DNA of 64,000 nucleotides from Streptomyces sp. DH41 (lineage in GTDB: Bacteria; Actinomycetota; Actinomycetes; Streptomycetales; Streptomycetaceae): assembly GCF_029813785.1 (NCBI RefSeq), contig NZ_JARVKY010000035.1:1-64000 (forward strand), read 5' to 3'. The notes under the pieces were generated by a model. The model had not been told where the DNA came from. It saw only the letters and a program-made list of their open reading frames with translations, and ran no database searches. Made by a program: the position numbers and the translations under genes. Of the stretch, positions 1 to 10,455 are shown in pieces; the first letter of the stretch is position 1; each line of letters starts with the position of its first letter.

Positions 1-462
1 CGTGGAGGCCCGCAACGCCCCCCGGTCTCGCACCTGAGGGGTACTCAGGAGGTCCAGGGCCCGGCCCGAAGGCTCAGGCCCGAGGTCGTGGGAATCAGGG
101 AACCGCCGGGGCGGGGCCGCGAGGCGGCCCGGACGCGGATCCGGCCGGTCTGAGGCGGGTGAGCCCGAACATGAGTCTCCTCACGGGGTAGCCGGTGGGG
201 GGTCGCACGGGCGTGGGGGGTGGTACGGGGGTCTCGGGACAGACCCCCGTATGCCCGGGCGAGCGGCACGTGCTCACGCTAGAACCGGCGGTGGGAACCG
301 CCCAATGAGGGAAGCCCCTAGGGGACCCGGGCAGGGAAAACCCTCGGTCGGCCCCCGGTAAACCCCGGGGCTCGTACCCGACCGTTCCCAGCCGGTGCGA
401 CCGGCCGTCCTGTTCGCCCGGTGGGCTCGGTCGTCCCGCTCACCCGGTGGACCCGCCCCGGC
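1..462. other. Non-coding left edge with a hairpin
   Basis: I see no credible gene here; the small reading frames lack ribosome sites and family features. The clearest structure is a perfect 11-bp inverted repeat at 224-251 (arm TACGGGGGTCT, 6-nt loop). It lies downstream of the minus-strand LAL regulator and could end its transcript, but it has no T-run. The region may also hold the promoter of a gene to the left of the window. Confidence 0.4.
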
Positions 463-3306
463 TCACTCGTTTGCGCCGGTCCGCCGGCCCGCCGCCAGTC
501 GGACGATGTCGACCCGGGACCGGATCCCGAGTTTGCGGTAGACCCGGGTCAGGGTCGCCTCGACCGTCTTGACGCTGACGAACAGGCGGGCGGCGATCTC
601 CCGGTTGGTCGCCCCCTCCATGACCAGCGCGGCCACCTGACGCTCCATCGGGGCGAGAGAGGCCAGCCCGTCGGGCACGGCGGCCGGCGCGGGCGGCGGC
701 GGTCCGGCCGCCCGCGTCGCGACGGCCTCCTCCACCTGCCGCAGCCAGGGCAGCGCCCGGCAGCGCCGGAACAGCCGGGCCGCCTCGTCGTACGGAGCCG
801 GTCCCGGCGCCCGCCCCGGCCGGCCGGCGTGCAGCTCCGCCAGCGCGAAGGCCGCCCGCGCCTCCTCCAGGCCGTAGCCCAGCCCGGCGAGCCGCTCCCG
901 CGCCGACGTCAACCGGGTGACGACGGACCGGTGTTCCCCCCGCGCCGCCCGCACCTGTGCCTCGGCCCGGTCCAGCACGGCGAGCACACTCTCCCGCCCG
1001 AGCCGCAGCGCGTGCGCGCGCGTGACCTCGATGACGTCCTGTGCCTCGGCCGGCTCCCCGGTGCGCACCAGCGCCTCGGCGAGGTCGCCCTGCCACCGGC
1101 CGCGCGCCGGGTCGGTGATGCCCGCGCCCGCCTCCAGCTCCCGTACCCGGCGCAGCGCGCGTACGGCCGCCCGCGCGTCGCCCGCCACCAGGCTCGCGTG
1201 GCCGAGCGCCGCCAGTGCCCGCGACAGGTACACGGCGTCGCCGTCCTCCTCGGCCCGCCGCACCGCCTCTTGCGCAAGCCCCAGCGCCCGCTCCACGTCA
1301 CCGCCGGCGGCCTCGGCCAGCGCGGCCTGCATCGCGCCCGCGCCCTCGCCGATACCCGCGTCCCGGGCCAGCGTCAGGCTCTCCCGGGACAGTTCCAGGG
1401 CACGGCCGCAGTGCCCGGAGTGCAGCTCGGTCTCGGAAAGGAAGCGCAGGTAGTGGACCTCGCTCTCGGCCATGCCGCGCCGGCGCGCCTCCCGCAGCAG
1501 CGCGGTGGCGGTGGTCCGCGCCTCGGCCAGCCGGTCGCTCATCACCAGCCACCGGAACCTGGACGAGCCGGCCCCGTTGTGATGGCACGCCACCTGCGGG
1601 TCCTGCGGCTCCTCCAACGCCCGCCGGATGGTCGCCGGGGCGTCCGGATGCCCCATCAGCGTCTCCGCCTGCGCCTGGAGCGCCATCGCGAGCAACTCGG
1701 TGCGCCGGTCCCCGGCCCGCGCCGCCAGCCGGGCCGCGTGCGCGGCCTCCTCGCGGCCCTGCGCGAAGTCGCCCTGCACCACCAGAGAGCGCCAGGCCAG
1801 CTGGTAGTGGACCAGGGCCAGCAGTCGTGGATCGTCGCCCGCGTCGGCCAGGGCCTGCGGGAAGACGGCGTCGACCTCGCCGATGGCCTGCCCGGCCGCC
1901 TCGATCACCACCATCCAGGCGCGTACCCGCTCGCCGGGCGCGCCGGCCCGGGTCAGCACCTCACGGGCGATGTCCCGGGCGAGGTCCGGCTCACCGGCGG
2001 TGATCGCGTCCTCGGCGGCCGTCAGCCGGCGCTCGTCCGGCCCCGGGGCACCGTCCGCCGGGGTGTGCCGGGCCGCGAGCAGCCCCAGCGAGGCGGCCAC
2101 CGACGGCGCCCCGCGGTCCCGGGCCAGCGCGGCGGCGCCGGCCAGCCGGGCCGCCACCTCCGGGTCGGTGCCGATGGTCGCCAGGGCCAGGTGCCGGGCG
2201 CGTTCGATCGGGTCGGAGGCCGCCGTGGACAGCGCGGCGTGCGCGGCCCGCCGCTCCGGCGCCGGCGCCTCGGCGTACAGCGCGGCCGAGATCAGCGGAT
2301 GCGCGAACCGTACGGCCGGACCCTCCGGATCGGTCGCCAGCAGCCCCAGTGCCGCCGCCTGGGCGGTCTCGGCCTCGGAGTTCTCCCGGCCGGCCGCGCG
2401 CAGCAGGGCCGGGGTGGGGCGGGCGCCGGCGCTGGCCACCAGGAGGGTGCGGCGCGCGTCGTCCGACAGCATCTCCAGTCGGGTCAGGACCAGGGCGCGC
2501 AGTGAGGTCGGCACCGGCAGCGGCTCGCCCGGCCGGGGCGGGGTGGGGCTCTCGGCGAGAGCCCGGCCCAGCTCCAGCGCGAACAGCGGATTGCCGCCGC
2601 TGGTGCGGTGGATGTCACGGACGGTGGAACGGGGCAGGCCCGAGTAGCCGCGTTCGTCCAGCAGCGCCGACACCTGGGCGCGGGTCAGCGGGCCGAGGCG
2701 CACGGCGCGGGTGTCCGGCGGGGACGCGCGCAGATGGCGGTCGTACGCCGCGCCCTCCGTCTCCGGGCCCTCGGTCCGCACCGCGCACAGCAGCCGTACC
2801 GGAGTGTCGCCCAGGCGGCGGGCGGCGAAGCCCAGAAGCTCGGCGCTGGCCGGATCGAGCCACTGCAGATCGTCGGCGACCACGAGCACGGGCCCCGCCG
2901 CGGCGAGCGCGCGCAGCGCGGAGAGCACGGCCAGCCGCAGCGCCAGCCCGTCGCGCTGGAGGGTGGACTCGCCGCGGCCGGTGAGCGCCGACTCCAGCGC
3001 GGTGCGCTGGGCGGCGGGCAGCGCGTCCGACACCTCGTCCAGGACCTGGCCCAGGAGATCGGCGAGGGCGAGGAAGGGGAGATGGGATTCGGACTCGGTG
3101 GCCGAGCAGCGCAACACGGTGTGCGCCGTGCGGGCGTATTCGGCGGCCAGGGTCCGCAGCACGGTCGACTTTCCAATTCCGGCGGGCCCGTGCAGCAGCA
3201 CACTGCCGCCCCGGGTGAGCTGCTCGCGCGCCGCGCCGAACGACTCCTCCCGCCCGATGACCAGGTCGAAGCGGCACCCGGCAGACTCCGCGAAGTCCCG
3301 TCGCAC
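463..3306 (-). CDS. LuxR-family LAL transcriptional regulator with AAA ATPase domain
   Basis: Large ATP-binding LuxR (LAL/MalT-like) regulator of about 947 residues, within the usual 850-1000 range. An N-terminal P-loop ATPase has Walker A GPAGIGKST at about residues 40-48 and a Walker B-like VLVVADDLQWLD; a long helical, TPR-like middle follows. The last 65 residues are a LuxR helix-turn-helix (LAPMERQVAALVMEG, TNREIAARLFVSVKTVEATL). I chose the GTG at 3306 because GGAGGG lies 8-10 nt upstream; the frame stays open to 3471 but without a better ribosome site. It lies next to a second LuxR regulator on the same strand and upstream of two acyl-CoA synthetases on the other strand, so lipid or aromatic acid metabolism is a possible target. 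The ligand is unknown. Confidence 0.9.
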   Translation of the reverse strand: MRRDFAESAGCRFDLVIGREESFGAAREQLTRGGSVLLHGPAGIGKSTVLRTLAAEYARTAHTVLRCSATESESHLPFLALADLLGQVLDEVSDALPAAQRTALESALTGRGESTLQRDGLALRLAVLSALRALAAAGPVLVVADDLQWLDPASAELLGFAARRLGDTPVRLLCAVRTEGPETEGAAYDRHLRASPPDTRAVRLGPLTRAQVSALLDERGYSGLPRSTVRDIHRTSGGNPLFALELGRALAESPTPPRPGEPLPVPTSLRALVLTRLEMLSDDARRTLLVASAGARPTPALLRAAGRENSEAETAQAAALGLLATDPEGPAVRFAHPLISAALYAEAPAPERRAAHAALSTAASDPIERARHLALATIGTDPEVAARLAGAAALARDRGAPSVAASLGLLAARHTPADGAPGPDERRLTAAEDAITAGEPDLARDIAREVLTRAGAPGERVRAWMVVIEAAGQAIGEVDAVFPQALADAGDDPRLLALVHYQLAWRSLVVQGDFAQGREEAAHAARLAARAGDRRTELLAMALQAQAETLMGHPDAPATIRRALEEPQDPQVACHHNGAGSSRFRWLVMSDRLAEARTTATALLREARRRGMAESEVHYLRFLSETELHSGHCGRALELSRESLTLARDAGIGEGAGAMQAALAEAAGGDVERALGLAQEAVRRAEEDGDAVYLSRALAALGHASLVAGDARAAVRALRRVRELEAGAGITDPARGRWQGDLAEALVRTGEPAEAQDVIEVTRAHALRLGRESVLAVLDRAEAQVRAARGEHRSVVTRLTSARERLAGLGYGLEEARAAFALAELHAGRPGRAPGPAPYDEAARLFRRCRALPWLRQVEEAVATRAAGPPPPAPAAVPDGLASLAPMERQVAALVMEGATNREIAARLFVSVKTVEATLTRVYRKLGIRSRVDIVRLAAGRRTGANE

Positions 3307-3458
3307 GGTGACCGCTCCCTCCGTATGTCGTGTCCCGGCCAATGTTAGGCAACGGCCCTTTGAATTACGGGGCGACGACGAGGTGAGGCAAATTACAACC
3401 GGCGGTGCCGAATACGAAAAGCCCCGGAAATGCGCCGCGGCGGCGCCCGGTGAGAGGG

Positions 3459-4307
3459 CTACGGCAGCCACCCCGCCCGGCGTGCCGCGACGACCGCCTC
3501 TCCGCGGGTGCGCGCCCCGAGCTTGCGCATGGCCGAGCGCAGGTAGCTCTTGACGGTTTCCGGCCGTACGCCGAGCCGCTCCGCCGTCGCCGCGTTCGTC
3601 GCCCCCGCGGCGACCCAGGCCAGCACGTCCACCTCACGGGGAGCGGGCGGGACCTCTGGCGCGGGTGTGCCGTCCGCGGTCAGCAGCCCGCACGCGCGCA
3701 GCAACTCCTCCCGCAACGCGGGGTCCGGGATCCTGGGCGCCAGCGCCCGCAGCGCCGCGTGCGCCTCCCGTACCTGTTCCCGGACGGCGAAGCCCCCCGG
3801 GTCGCGCCCCGGATCACCCTCCGGCCGCGGCCGGGCCGCCGCCAGCAGTTCGCCCGCCTCGTCCCGCAGCACGAGCGCCTGCTCCACGTCCCGCGCCGCC
3901 TCCACCGCCGCGCTCAGCGTGCGGTCGCCCAGCGGCTGGGCCGTGCGCAGGGCGCCGTACAGCACGCCGCGCACCCGGCGCCGTACGACCAGCGGCACCG
4001 CCAGCACCGAGCGCAGGCCCTCGGCGGCGACCGGGAGGTCGTACTCGTGGCTGATCCGCCGGGAGACGGAGTAGTCCGTCACGGCGCACGGCCGCGACAA
4101 CTCCACCGCCTTGCCGCCCAGGCCGTTGCCCGAGGTCACCGCGAGAGAGCTCAGCGCCGCCGTGGCGGTGCCGCTGAGTTCGCTGATGCGCACCCGCCGC
4201 CGGCCGGTCTCCAGCAGCCCGCCGAAGGCGACCGGCAGCCCGGTCGTGCGCCGCAGCCGCGTCAGCGCGCCGCGGATCTCCACCATGTCGGCCGCGTCCA
4301 CCGCCAC
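3459..4307 (-). CDS. GAF-domain LuxR-type transcriptional regulator
   Basis: About 282 residues. The N-terminal 150 residues have GAF-like character (VAFGGLLETGRRRVRIS, then a NGLGGKAVE turn and LRSVLAVPLVVRRRVRGVLYG). The C-terminal 60 residues are a LuxR helix-turn-helix (REVDVLAWVAAGATNAATAERLGVRPETVKSYL). GTG at 4307 is preferred over the GTG at 4346 because GGAGGAGGG sits 8 nt upstream of the former. It is divergent from the acyl-CoA synthetase at 4432; related GAF-LuxR genes often sit beside benzoate or fatty acid CoA ligase genes, so it probably controls that pair. The signal sensed by GAF cannot be told from sequence. Confidence 0.88.
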   Translation of the reverse strand: MAVDAADMVEIRGALTRLRRTTGLPVAFGGLLETGRRRVRISELSGTATAALSSLAVTSGNGLGGKAVELSRPCAVTDYSVSRRISHEYDLPVAAEGLRSVLAVPLVVRRRVRGVLYGALRTAQPLGDRTLSAAVEAARDVEQALVLRDEAGELLAAARPRPEGDPGRDPGGFAVREQVREAHAALRALAPRIPDPALREELLRACGLLTADGTPAPEVPPAPREVDVLAWVAAGATNAATAERLGVRPETVKSYLRSAMRKLGARTRGEAVVAARRAGWLP

Positions 4308-4361
4308 CCGTTCCGCCCTCCTCCGCGCCCGTCCCGGGGCGCACACCCCTGATCGGGGGTA

Positions 4362-4372
4362 GTGAGACTCAC
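4362..4372. promoter_or_regulatory. Putative operator, inverted repeat GTGAGACTCAC
   Basis: Perfect 5+1+5 bp inverted repeat in the 124-bp space between the divergent GAF-LuxR regulator and the first acyl-CoA synthetase. It is in the right place to control either gene. It is short, so chance occurrence is possible. Confidence 0.35.
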
Positions 4373-4431
4373 ATCACGGATTAGACGATGGCACAGAGCC
4401 GCCCGGCAAGGTCCGGCACAGAGGAGGACAG

Positions 4432-6105
4432 ATGACGACGGCCACGGAGCTGTTCCGCGACGCACGGGACTTCCTGCTGGAACACCGCGAGGACTACACC
4501 GCCGCCCACGAGGGGTTCCGGTGGCCCCGGCCCCAGTACTTCAACTGGGCACTGGACTGGTTCGACGCCGTCGCCGAGGGCAACACGCGCACGGCGCTGC
4601 ACATCGTGGAGGAGGACGGCACCGAGGTCCGGGTCTCCTTCGCCGATATGTCCGCCCGCTCCGACCGGGTCGCGAACCGGCTGCGCGAGTGGGGCGTCGG
4701 CCCGGGGGACCGCATCCTCGTCATGCTCGGCAACCAGGCCGAACTGTGGGAGACGGCGCTCGCCGCGATGAAACTGCGCGCCGTCGTCATCCCCGCCACC
4801 CCGCTGCTCGGCCCCGCCGACCTGCGCGACCGCGTGGACCGGGGGCGGGTCGGGCACGTGATCGTCCGGGCCGAGGACACCGGCAAGTTCGCCGACGTAC
4901 CCGGCGACTACACCCGCGTCGCGGTCGGCGGCACGACGGAGCCCGGCTGGCGGACGTACGAGGACGCGTACACGGCCTCCGACGCCTTCACCCCGGACGG
5001 CCCCACCGCCGCCGACGATCCGCTGATGCTGTACTTCACCTCGGGCACCACCGCCCGCCCCAAACTGGTCGAGCACACCCACGTCTCCTACCCCGTCGGG
5101 CACCTGGCGACCATGTACTGGATCGGCCTGAAGCCCGGCGACGTCCACCTGAACATCTCCTCGCCCGGCTGGGCCAAGCACGCCTGGTCGAACCTGTTCG
5201 CGCCGTGGAACGCCGAGGCGACCGTCTTTCTGTACAACTACACCCGGTTCGACGCGGCCCGCCTGATGGCCGAGATGGACCGGGCCCGGGTGACCACCTT
5301 CTGCGCCCCGCCGACCGTGTGGCGCATGCTCATCCAGGCCGACCTGACGCAGCTCGCCACTCCGCCGCGCGAGATCACCGCCGCCGGTGAGCCGCTGAAC
5401 CCCGAGGTGATCGAGCAGGTCCGCCGCGTCTGGGGCGTGACCATCCGGGACGGCTTCGGCCAGACCGAGACCGCCGTCCAGGTCTCCAACAGCCCCGGCC
5501 AGGTCCTCAAGACCGGCTCCATGGGCCGCCCCAGCCCCGGCTACCGCGTCGAACTCCTCGACCCGGTCACCGGCGCCCCCGGCGCCACCGAGGGCGAGAT
5601 CGCCCTGGACCTGTCCGAGCGCCCCGTCGGCCTCATGACCGGCTACCACGGTGACCCCGACCGCACCGCCGAGGCGATGGCCGACGGCTACTACCGCACC
5701 GGCGACATCGGCGCCCGCGACGCCGACGGCTACCTGACGTACGTCGGCCGCAGCGACGACGTCTTCAAGGCATCCGACTACAAGATCTCCCCGTTCGAGC
5801 TGGAGAGCGCGCTGCTGGAGCACGAGGCGGTCGCGGAGGCGGCGGTCGTGCCGGCCCCGGACGAGCTGCGTCTCGCGGTGCCGAAGGCGTACGTCGTCCT
5901 GGCGGCCGGCTGGGAGCCGGGCCCGGACACCGCGAAGACGCTGTTCGAGCACTCACGGAAGGTCCTCGCCCCCTACAAGCGCGTCCGCCGCCTGGAGTTC
6001 GGCGACCTGCCCAAGACCGTCTCCGGCAAGATCCGCCGCATCGAACTGCGCGAGGCGACGGCGGCCGGCTCCCAGGACGAGTACCGCGAGGAGGACTTCC
6101 GGTGA
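4432..6105 (+). CDS. Acyl-CoA synthetase (AMP-forming, benzoate/medium-chain type)
   Basis: ANL-superfamily adenylating enzyme of 557 residues: makes acyl-AMP from a carboxylate and ATP, then the CoA thioester. The P-loop YFTSGTTARPK is near residues 200-211; the adenylation motif DGFGQTETAVQ, the hinge YYRTGDIGARDADGYLTYVGR and the C-terminal TVSGKIRRIEL with the catalytic lysine are all present. The sequence is closest in style to the benzoate-CoA ligase/medium-chain Acs group (DDVFKASDYKISPFELES). GAGGAGG lies 7 nt before ATG. It overlaps the next synthetase by 4 nt, so the two are co-translated. The exact acid is not evident. Confidence 0.92.
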   Translation: MTTATELFRDARDFLLEHREDYTAAHEGFRWPRPQYFNWALDWFDAVAEGNTRTALHIVEEDGTEVRVSFADMSARSDRVANRLREWGVGPGDRILVMLGNQAELWETALAAMKLRAVVIPATPLLGPADLRDRVDRGRVGHVIVRAEDTGKFADVPGDYTRVAVGGTTEPGWRTYEDAYTASDAFTPDGPTAADDPLMLYFTSGTTARPKLVEHTHVSYPVGHLATMYWIGLKPGDVHLNISSPGWAKHAWSNLFAPWNAEATVFLYNYTRFDAARLMAEMDRARVTTFCAPPTVWRMLIQADLTQLATPPREITAAGEPLNPEVIEQVRRVWGVTIRDGFGQTETAVQVSNSPGQVLKTGSMGRPSPGYRVELLDPVTGAPGATEGEIALDLSERPVGLMTGYHGDPDRTAEAMADGYYRTGDIGARDADGYLTYVGRSDDVFKASDYKISPFELESALLEHEAVAEAAVVPAPDELRLAVPKAYVVLAAGWEPGPDTAKTLFEHSRKVLAPYKRVRRLEFGDLPKTVSGKIRRIELREATAAGSQDEYREEDFR

Positions 6106-7709
6106 CCACGCTCTCCTACGCCCACGGCACCAGCACCACCCCCCTTCTCGGCGACACCATCGGCGCCAACCTCGACCGCGCGATCGCCGCCCACCCGGAC
6201 CGCGAGGCCCTGGTCGACGTACCGTCCGGACGGCGCTGGACCTACGCCCGGTTCGGCACGGACGTCGACGAGGTGGCGCGCGGACTGCTGGCGAAGGGCG
6301 TCACCAAGGGCGACCGGGTCGGCATCTGGGCGGTCAACTGCCCCGAGTGGGTCCTCGTCCAGTACGCCACCGCCCGTATCGGCGCCATCATGGTCAACGT
6401 CAACCCGGCCTACCGGGCACACGAGTTGGAGTACGTCCTCCGGCAGTCCGGGATCACCGTGCTCGTCGCCTCCCTCGCCCACAAGGGCAGCGACTACCGG
6501 GCGATCGTGGAGCAGGTCCGCGCCAGGTGCCCGGAACTGCGCGAGAGCGTCTACATCGGCGACCCGTCCTGGGACGCGCTGACGGCGGGCGCCGCCTCGA
6601 TGCCGCCGGAGCGACTGACCGCGGCGGCCGCCGAGCTGAGCTGCGACGACCCGGTCAACATCCAGTACACCTCCGGCACGACCGGCTTCCCCAAGGGCGC
6701 CACCCTCTCCCACCACAACATCCTCAACAACGGCTACTGGGTGGGCCGTACGGTCGGCTACACGGAGCAGGACCGAGTGTGTCTTCCTGTCCCGTTCTAT
6801 CACTGTTTCGGCATGGTCATGGGAAACCTGGCCATCACCTCCCACGCCGCCTGCATCGTCCTCCCCGGCCCGTCCTTCGAGCCGGCGGCCACGCTGGAGG
6901 CGGTGCGGCGGGAGCGGTGCACGTCCCTGTACGGCGTCCCGACCATGTTCATCGCGGAGCTGAACCACCCGGACTTCGCCTCGTACGACCTCACCTCCCT
7001 GCGCACCGGCATCATGGCGGGCTCGCCCTGTCCGGTGGAGGTGATGAAGCGGGTGGTCGCCGAGATGCACATGGAGGAGGTCTCCATCTGCTACGGCATG
7101 ACGGAGACCTCCCCGGTCTCCCTCCAGACCCGGATGGACGACGACCTCGAACACCGCACCGGCACCGTCGGCCGGGTCCTGCCCCACATCGAGGTCAAGG
7201 TCGTCGACCCGGTGACCGGCGTGACCCTGCCCCGGGGGGACGCCGGTGAGCTGCGCACCCGGGGGTACAGCGTGATGCTCGGCTACTGGGAGGAGCCCGA
7301 GAAGACCGCCGAGGCGATCGACCCGGGCCGCTGGATGCACACCGGGGACCTCGCGGTGATGCGCGACGACGGCTACGTGGAGGTCGTCGGCCGCATCAAG
7401 GACATGATCATCAGGGGCGGCGAGAACATCTACCCGCGCGAGGTCGAGGAGTTCCTCTACGCCCACCCGAAGATCGCGGACGTCCAGGTCGTCGGCGTAC
7501 CGCACGAGCGCTACGGCGAGGAGGTCCTCGCCTGCGTCATCCCGCGCGACGCGGCCGACCCGCTCACCCTGGAAGAGCTGCACGCCTACTGCGACGGGCG
7601 GTTGGCCCACTACAAGGTGCCCAGCCGCCTCCAGGTCCTCGACTCCTTCCCGATGACCGTCTCGGGGAAGGTGCGCAAGATCGAGTTGCGGGAGCGGTAC
7701 GGAGCGTAG
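6102..7709 (+). CDS. Fatty-acyl-CoA synthetase (AMP-binding)
   Basis: Second ANL-superfamily enzyme, 535 residues, starting at the GTG overlapping the upstream stop (GTGA). Motifs: QYTSGTTGFPKG near residue 187, CYGMTETSPVS, HTGDLAVMRDDGYVEVVGR, IKDMIIRGGENIYPREVEEF and TVSGKVRKIEL. The GGENIYP signature is typical of FadD-like fatty acyl-CoA synthetases in actinobacteria. It probably acts with its neighbour on related acids from degradation or membrane turnover. The last codons and stop form the first unit of a 16-bp tandem repeat that runs on downstream. Confidence 0.93.
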   Translation: MTTLSYAHGTSTTPLLGDTIGANLDRAIAAHPDREALVDVPSGRRWTYARFGTDVDEVARGLLAKGVTKGDRVGIWAVNCPEWVLVQYATARIGAIMVNVNPAYRAHELEYVLRQSGITVLVASLAHKGSDYRAIVEQVRARCPELRESVYIGDPSWDALTAGAASMPPERLTAAAAELSCDDPVNIQYTSGTTGFPKGATLSHHNILNNGYWVGRTVGYTEQDRVCLPVPFYHCFGMVMGNLAITSHAACIVLPGPSFEPAATLEAVRRERCTSLYGVPTMFIAELNHPDFASYDLTSLRTGIMAGSPCPVEVMKRVVAEMHMEEVSICYGMTETSPVSLQTRMDDDLEHRTGTVGRVLPHIEVKVVDPVTGVTLPRGDAGELRTRGYSVMLGYWEEPEKTAEAIDPGRWMHTGDLAVMRDDGYVEVVGRIKDMIIRGGENIYPREVEEFLYAHPKIADVQVVGVPHERYGEEVLACVIPRDAADPLTLEELHAYCDGRLAHYKVPSRLQVLDSFPMTVSGKVRKIELRERYGA

Positions 7710-7760
7710 GTCGTACGGAGCGTAGACCGTACGGCAAGCAGAGTGTACGGAGCGGGAGTT
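7697..7760. repeat. 16-bp tandem repeat over the stop codon
   Basis: Four 16-bp units in exact phase (7697, 7713, 7729, 7745), each starting GTACGG; units 1 and 2 share GTACGGAGCGTAG. Unit 1 contains the acyl-CoA synthetase stop codon (7707-7709), and the array ends at the 3' end of the convergent gene. Confidence 0.85.
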
Positions 7761-8446
7761 CAGCCGGCCGTGGCGTCCAGCGTCACGGCCGGCGCGTTGA
7801 CCGGGCGCGGAACACCCGTCGGATCGAGGACGAAGAGCGGGACGCCCAGCAGGTCGGCGCGGGCGTGCGCCTCCTCGGTGTACCCGGCGAGGGAGAAGTA
7901 GAGGCAGTCCGCGGATTCCGCCATGGCCGTCAGCCACAGGCACTCCACGTCCCGCGCCGAGGCCGGGCCCACCGTCGGATCCACCTGGACGACGATGCCG
8001 GGCGCGGCCAGCCCGATGCCGGACATGGGCCGCTGCTCGGCGCGGCGCACGTCCCGGTGGCCCAGCCCGCGCAGATACAGGACGGCGGCGGTGACCGCGT
8101 CGCGGGCGGTGCGGATCGGGACGGCCCGGTGGGCCGGGACCCGCGACCCCGGGGTGCGCCCGGACCGGCCCGCGGCCGCGCGGTCCACCGGCACGCACAG
8201 CACCGTCCCGCACGAGCAGCCCAGCTCCGGCCGCGGCCACCGGCCCTCGGTCCCGCAGGCCGCGCAACGCACGCCGATCCACTCCTCGTCCCACGCCCGG
8301 TGGGTGACCGCGGTCGCGGTACCGCGCGGATCGAGCTCGGGGGCGACGGGCGCCCCGCACGCGCAGGGGTACGACGGTGCCGTGTAGCGGTGCTGGCACC
8401 CGCAGGAGGTGCAGCACACCGAGATGGTCTCGGACATGGCCCCCAT
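7760..8446 (-). CDS. Zinc-ribbon protein with degenerate Mrr-like nuclease fold
   Basis: About 228 residues, function unknown. The N-terminal half has paired cysteines suited to two zinc ribbons (CTSCGC with CACG; CAACG with CSCG). The C-terminal half follows the Mrr-type restriction endonuclease pattern: helix AVTAAVLYLRGLGHRDVR, strand APGIVVQVD, then FSLAGYTEEAHARADLLGVPLFVLD, comparable with the family's VVQVK and TSSGFTxEA elements. The catalytic QxK is replaced by QVD and the preceding acidic residue is not obvious, so nuclease activity is doubtful. It is divergent from gcl. ATG at 8446 (GAGAGG 3 nt upstream) and ATG at 8437 are both possible starts. Confidence 0.75.
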   Translation of the reverse strand: MGAMSETISVCCTSCGCQHRYTAPSYPCACGAPVAPELDPRGTATAVTHRAWDEEWIGVRCAACGTEGRWPRPELGCSCGTVLCVPVDRAAAGRSGRTPGSRVPAHRAVPIRTARDAVTAAVLYLRGLGHRDVRRAEQRPMSGIGLAAPGIVVQVDPTVGPASARDVECLWLTAMAESADCLYFSLAGYTEEAHARADLLGVPLFVLDPTGVPRPVNAPAVTLDATAG

Positions 8447-8486
8447 CGTCCTCTCTTGACGGTGCCCAGCTACCCACTTACATTAC

Positions 8487-8522
8487 TTCCAGATCGTAGA
8501 AAAAGAATTCCACTATACGGAA
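8487..8522. promoter_or_regulatory. Tandem 15-bp operators (TTCC-N7-GGAA) upstream of gcl
   Basis: TTCCAGATCGTAGAA at 8487-8501 and TTCCACTATACGGAA at 8508-8522 start exactly 21 bp apart. A third right-half TACGGAAG follows at 8528-8535. The same box pair, with the same 21-bp register, recurs upstream of hyi, aceB and allR. An IclR-family regulator, probably AllR, is the most likely binder; this is inference. Confidence 0.7.
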
Positions 8523-8593
8523 GTTGCTACGGAAGAGCTCACCGCGGGGCGCGACGGGAGTGCGAATCCGACAGCCGACAGCAGGAGTACTCG

Positions 8594-10378
<1,785 letters not shown>

Positions 10379-10396
10379 CCCGTACGCGGTACCCCG

Positions 10397-10429
10397 AGAG
10401 CGGCCCGTTCCTGACGGACGGGCCGCTCT
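10397..10429 (+). terminator. Terminator of gcl
   Basis: Perfect 12-bp stem (AGAGCGGCCCGT) with a 9-nt loop, 18 nt after the gcl stop and followed by a short T/C stretch. Confidence 0.8.
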
Positions 10430-10455
10430 TCCGCGTGCCCTGCCGCCGTCACCGC

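Noticed and set aside
421..2505. 694-codon plus-strand frame
   Set aside because: Antisense to the LAL regulator, with no ribosome site or recognisable domain; a typical GC-rich shadow.
7697..7760. CRISPR-like array
   Set aside because: Units are contiguous 16-mers without spacers, and no cas genes are present. The same holds for the other tandem arrays.
8528..8542. Third full TTCC-N7-GGAA operator at gcl
   Set aside because: Only the right half (TACGGAAG) is present, so it is noted as a half-site only.
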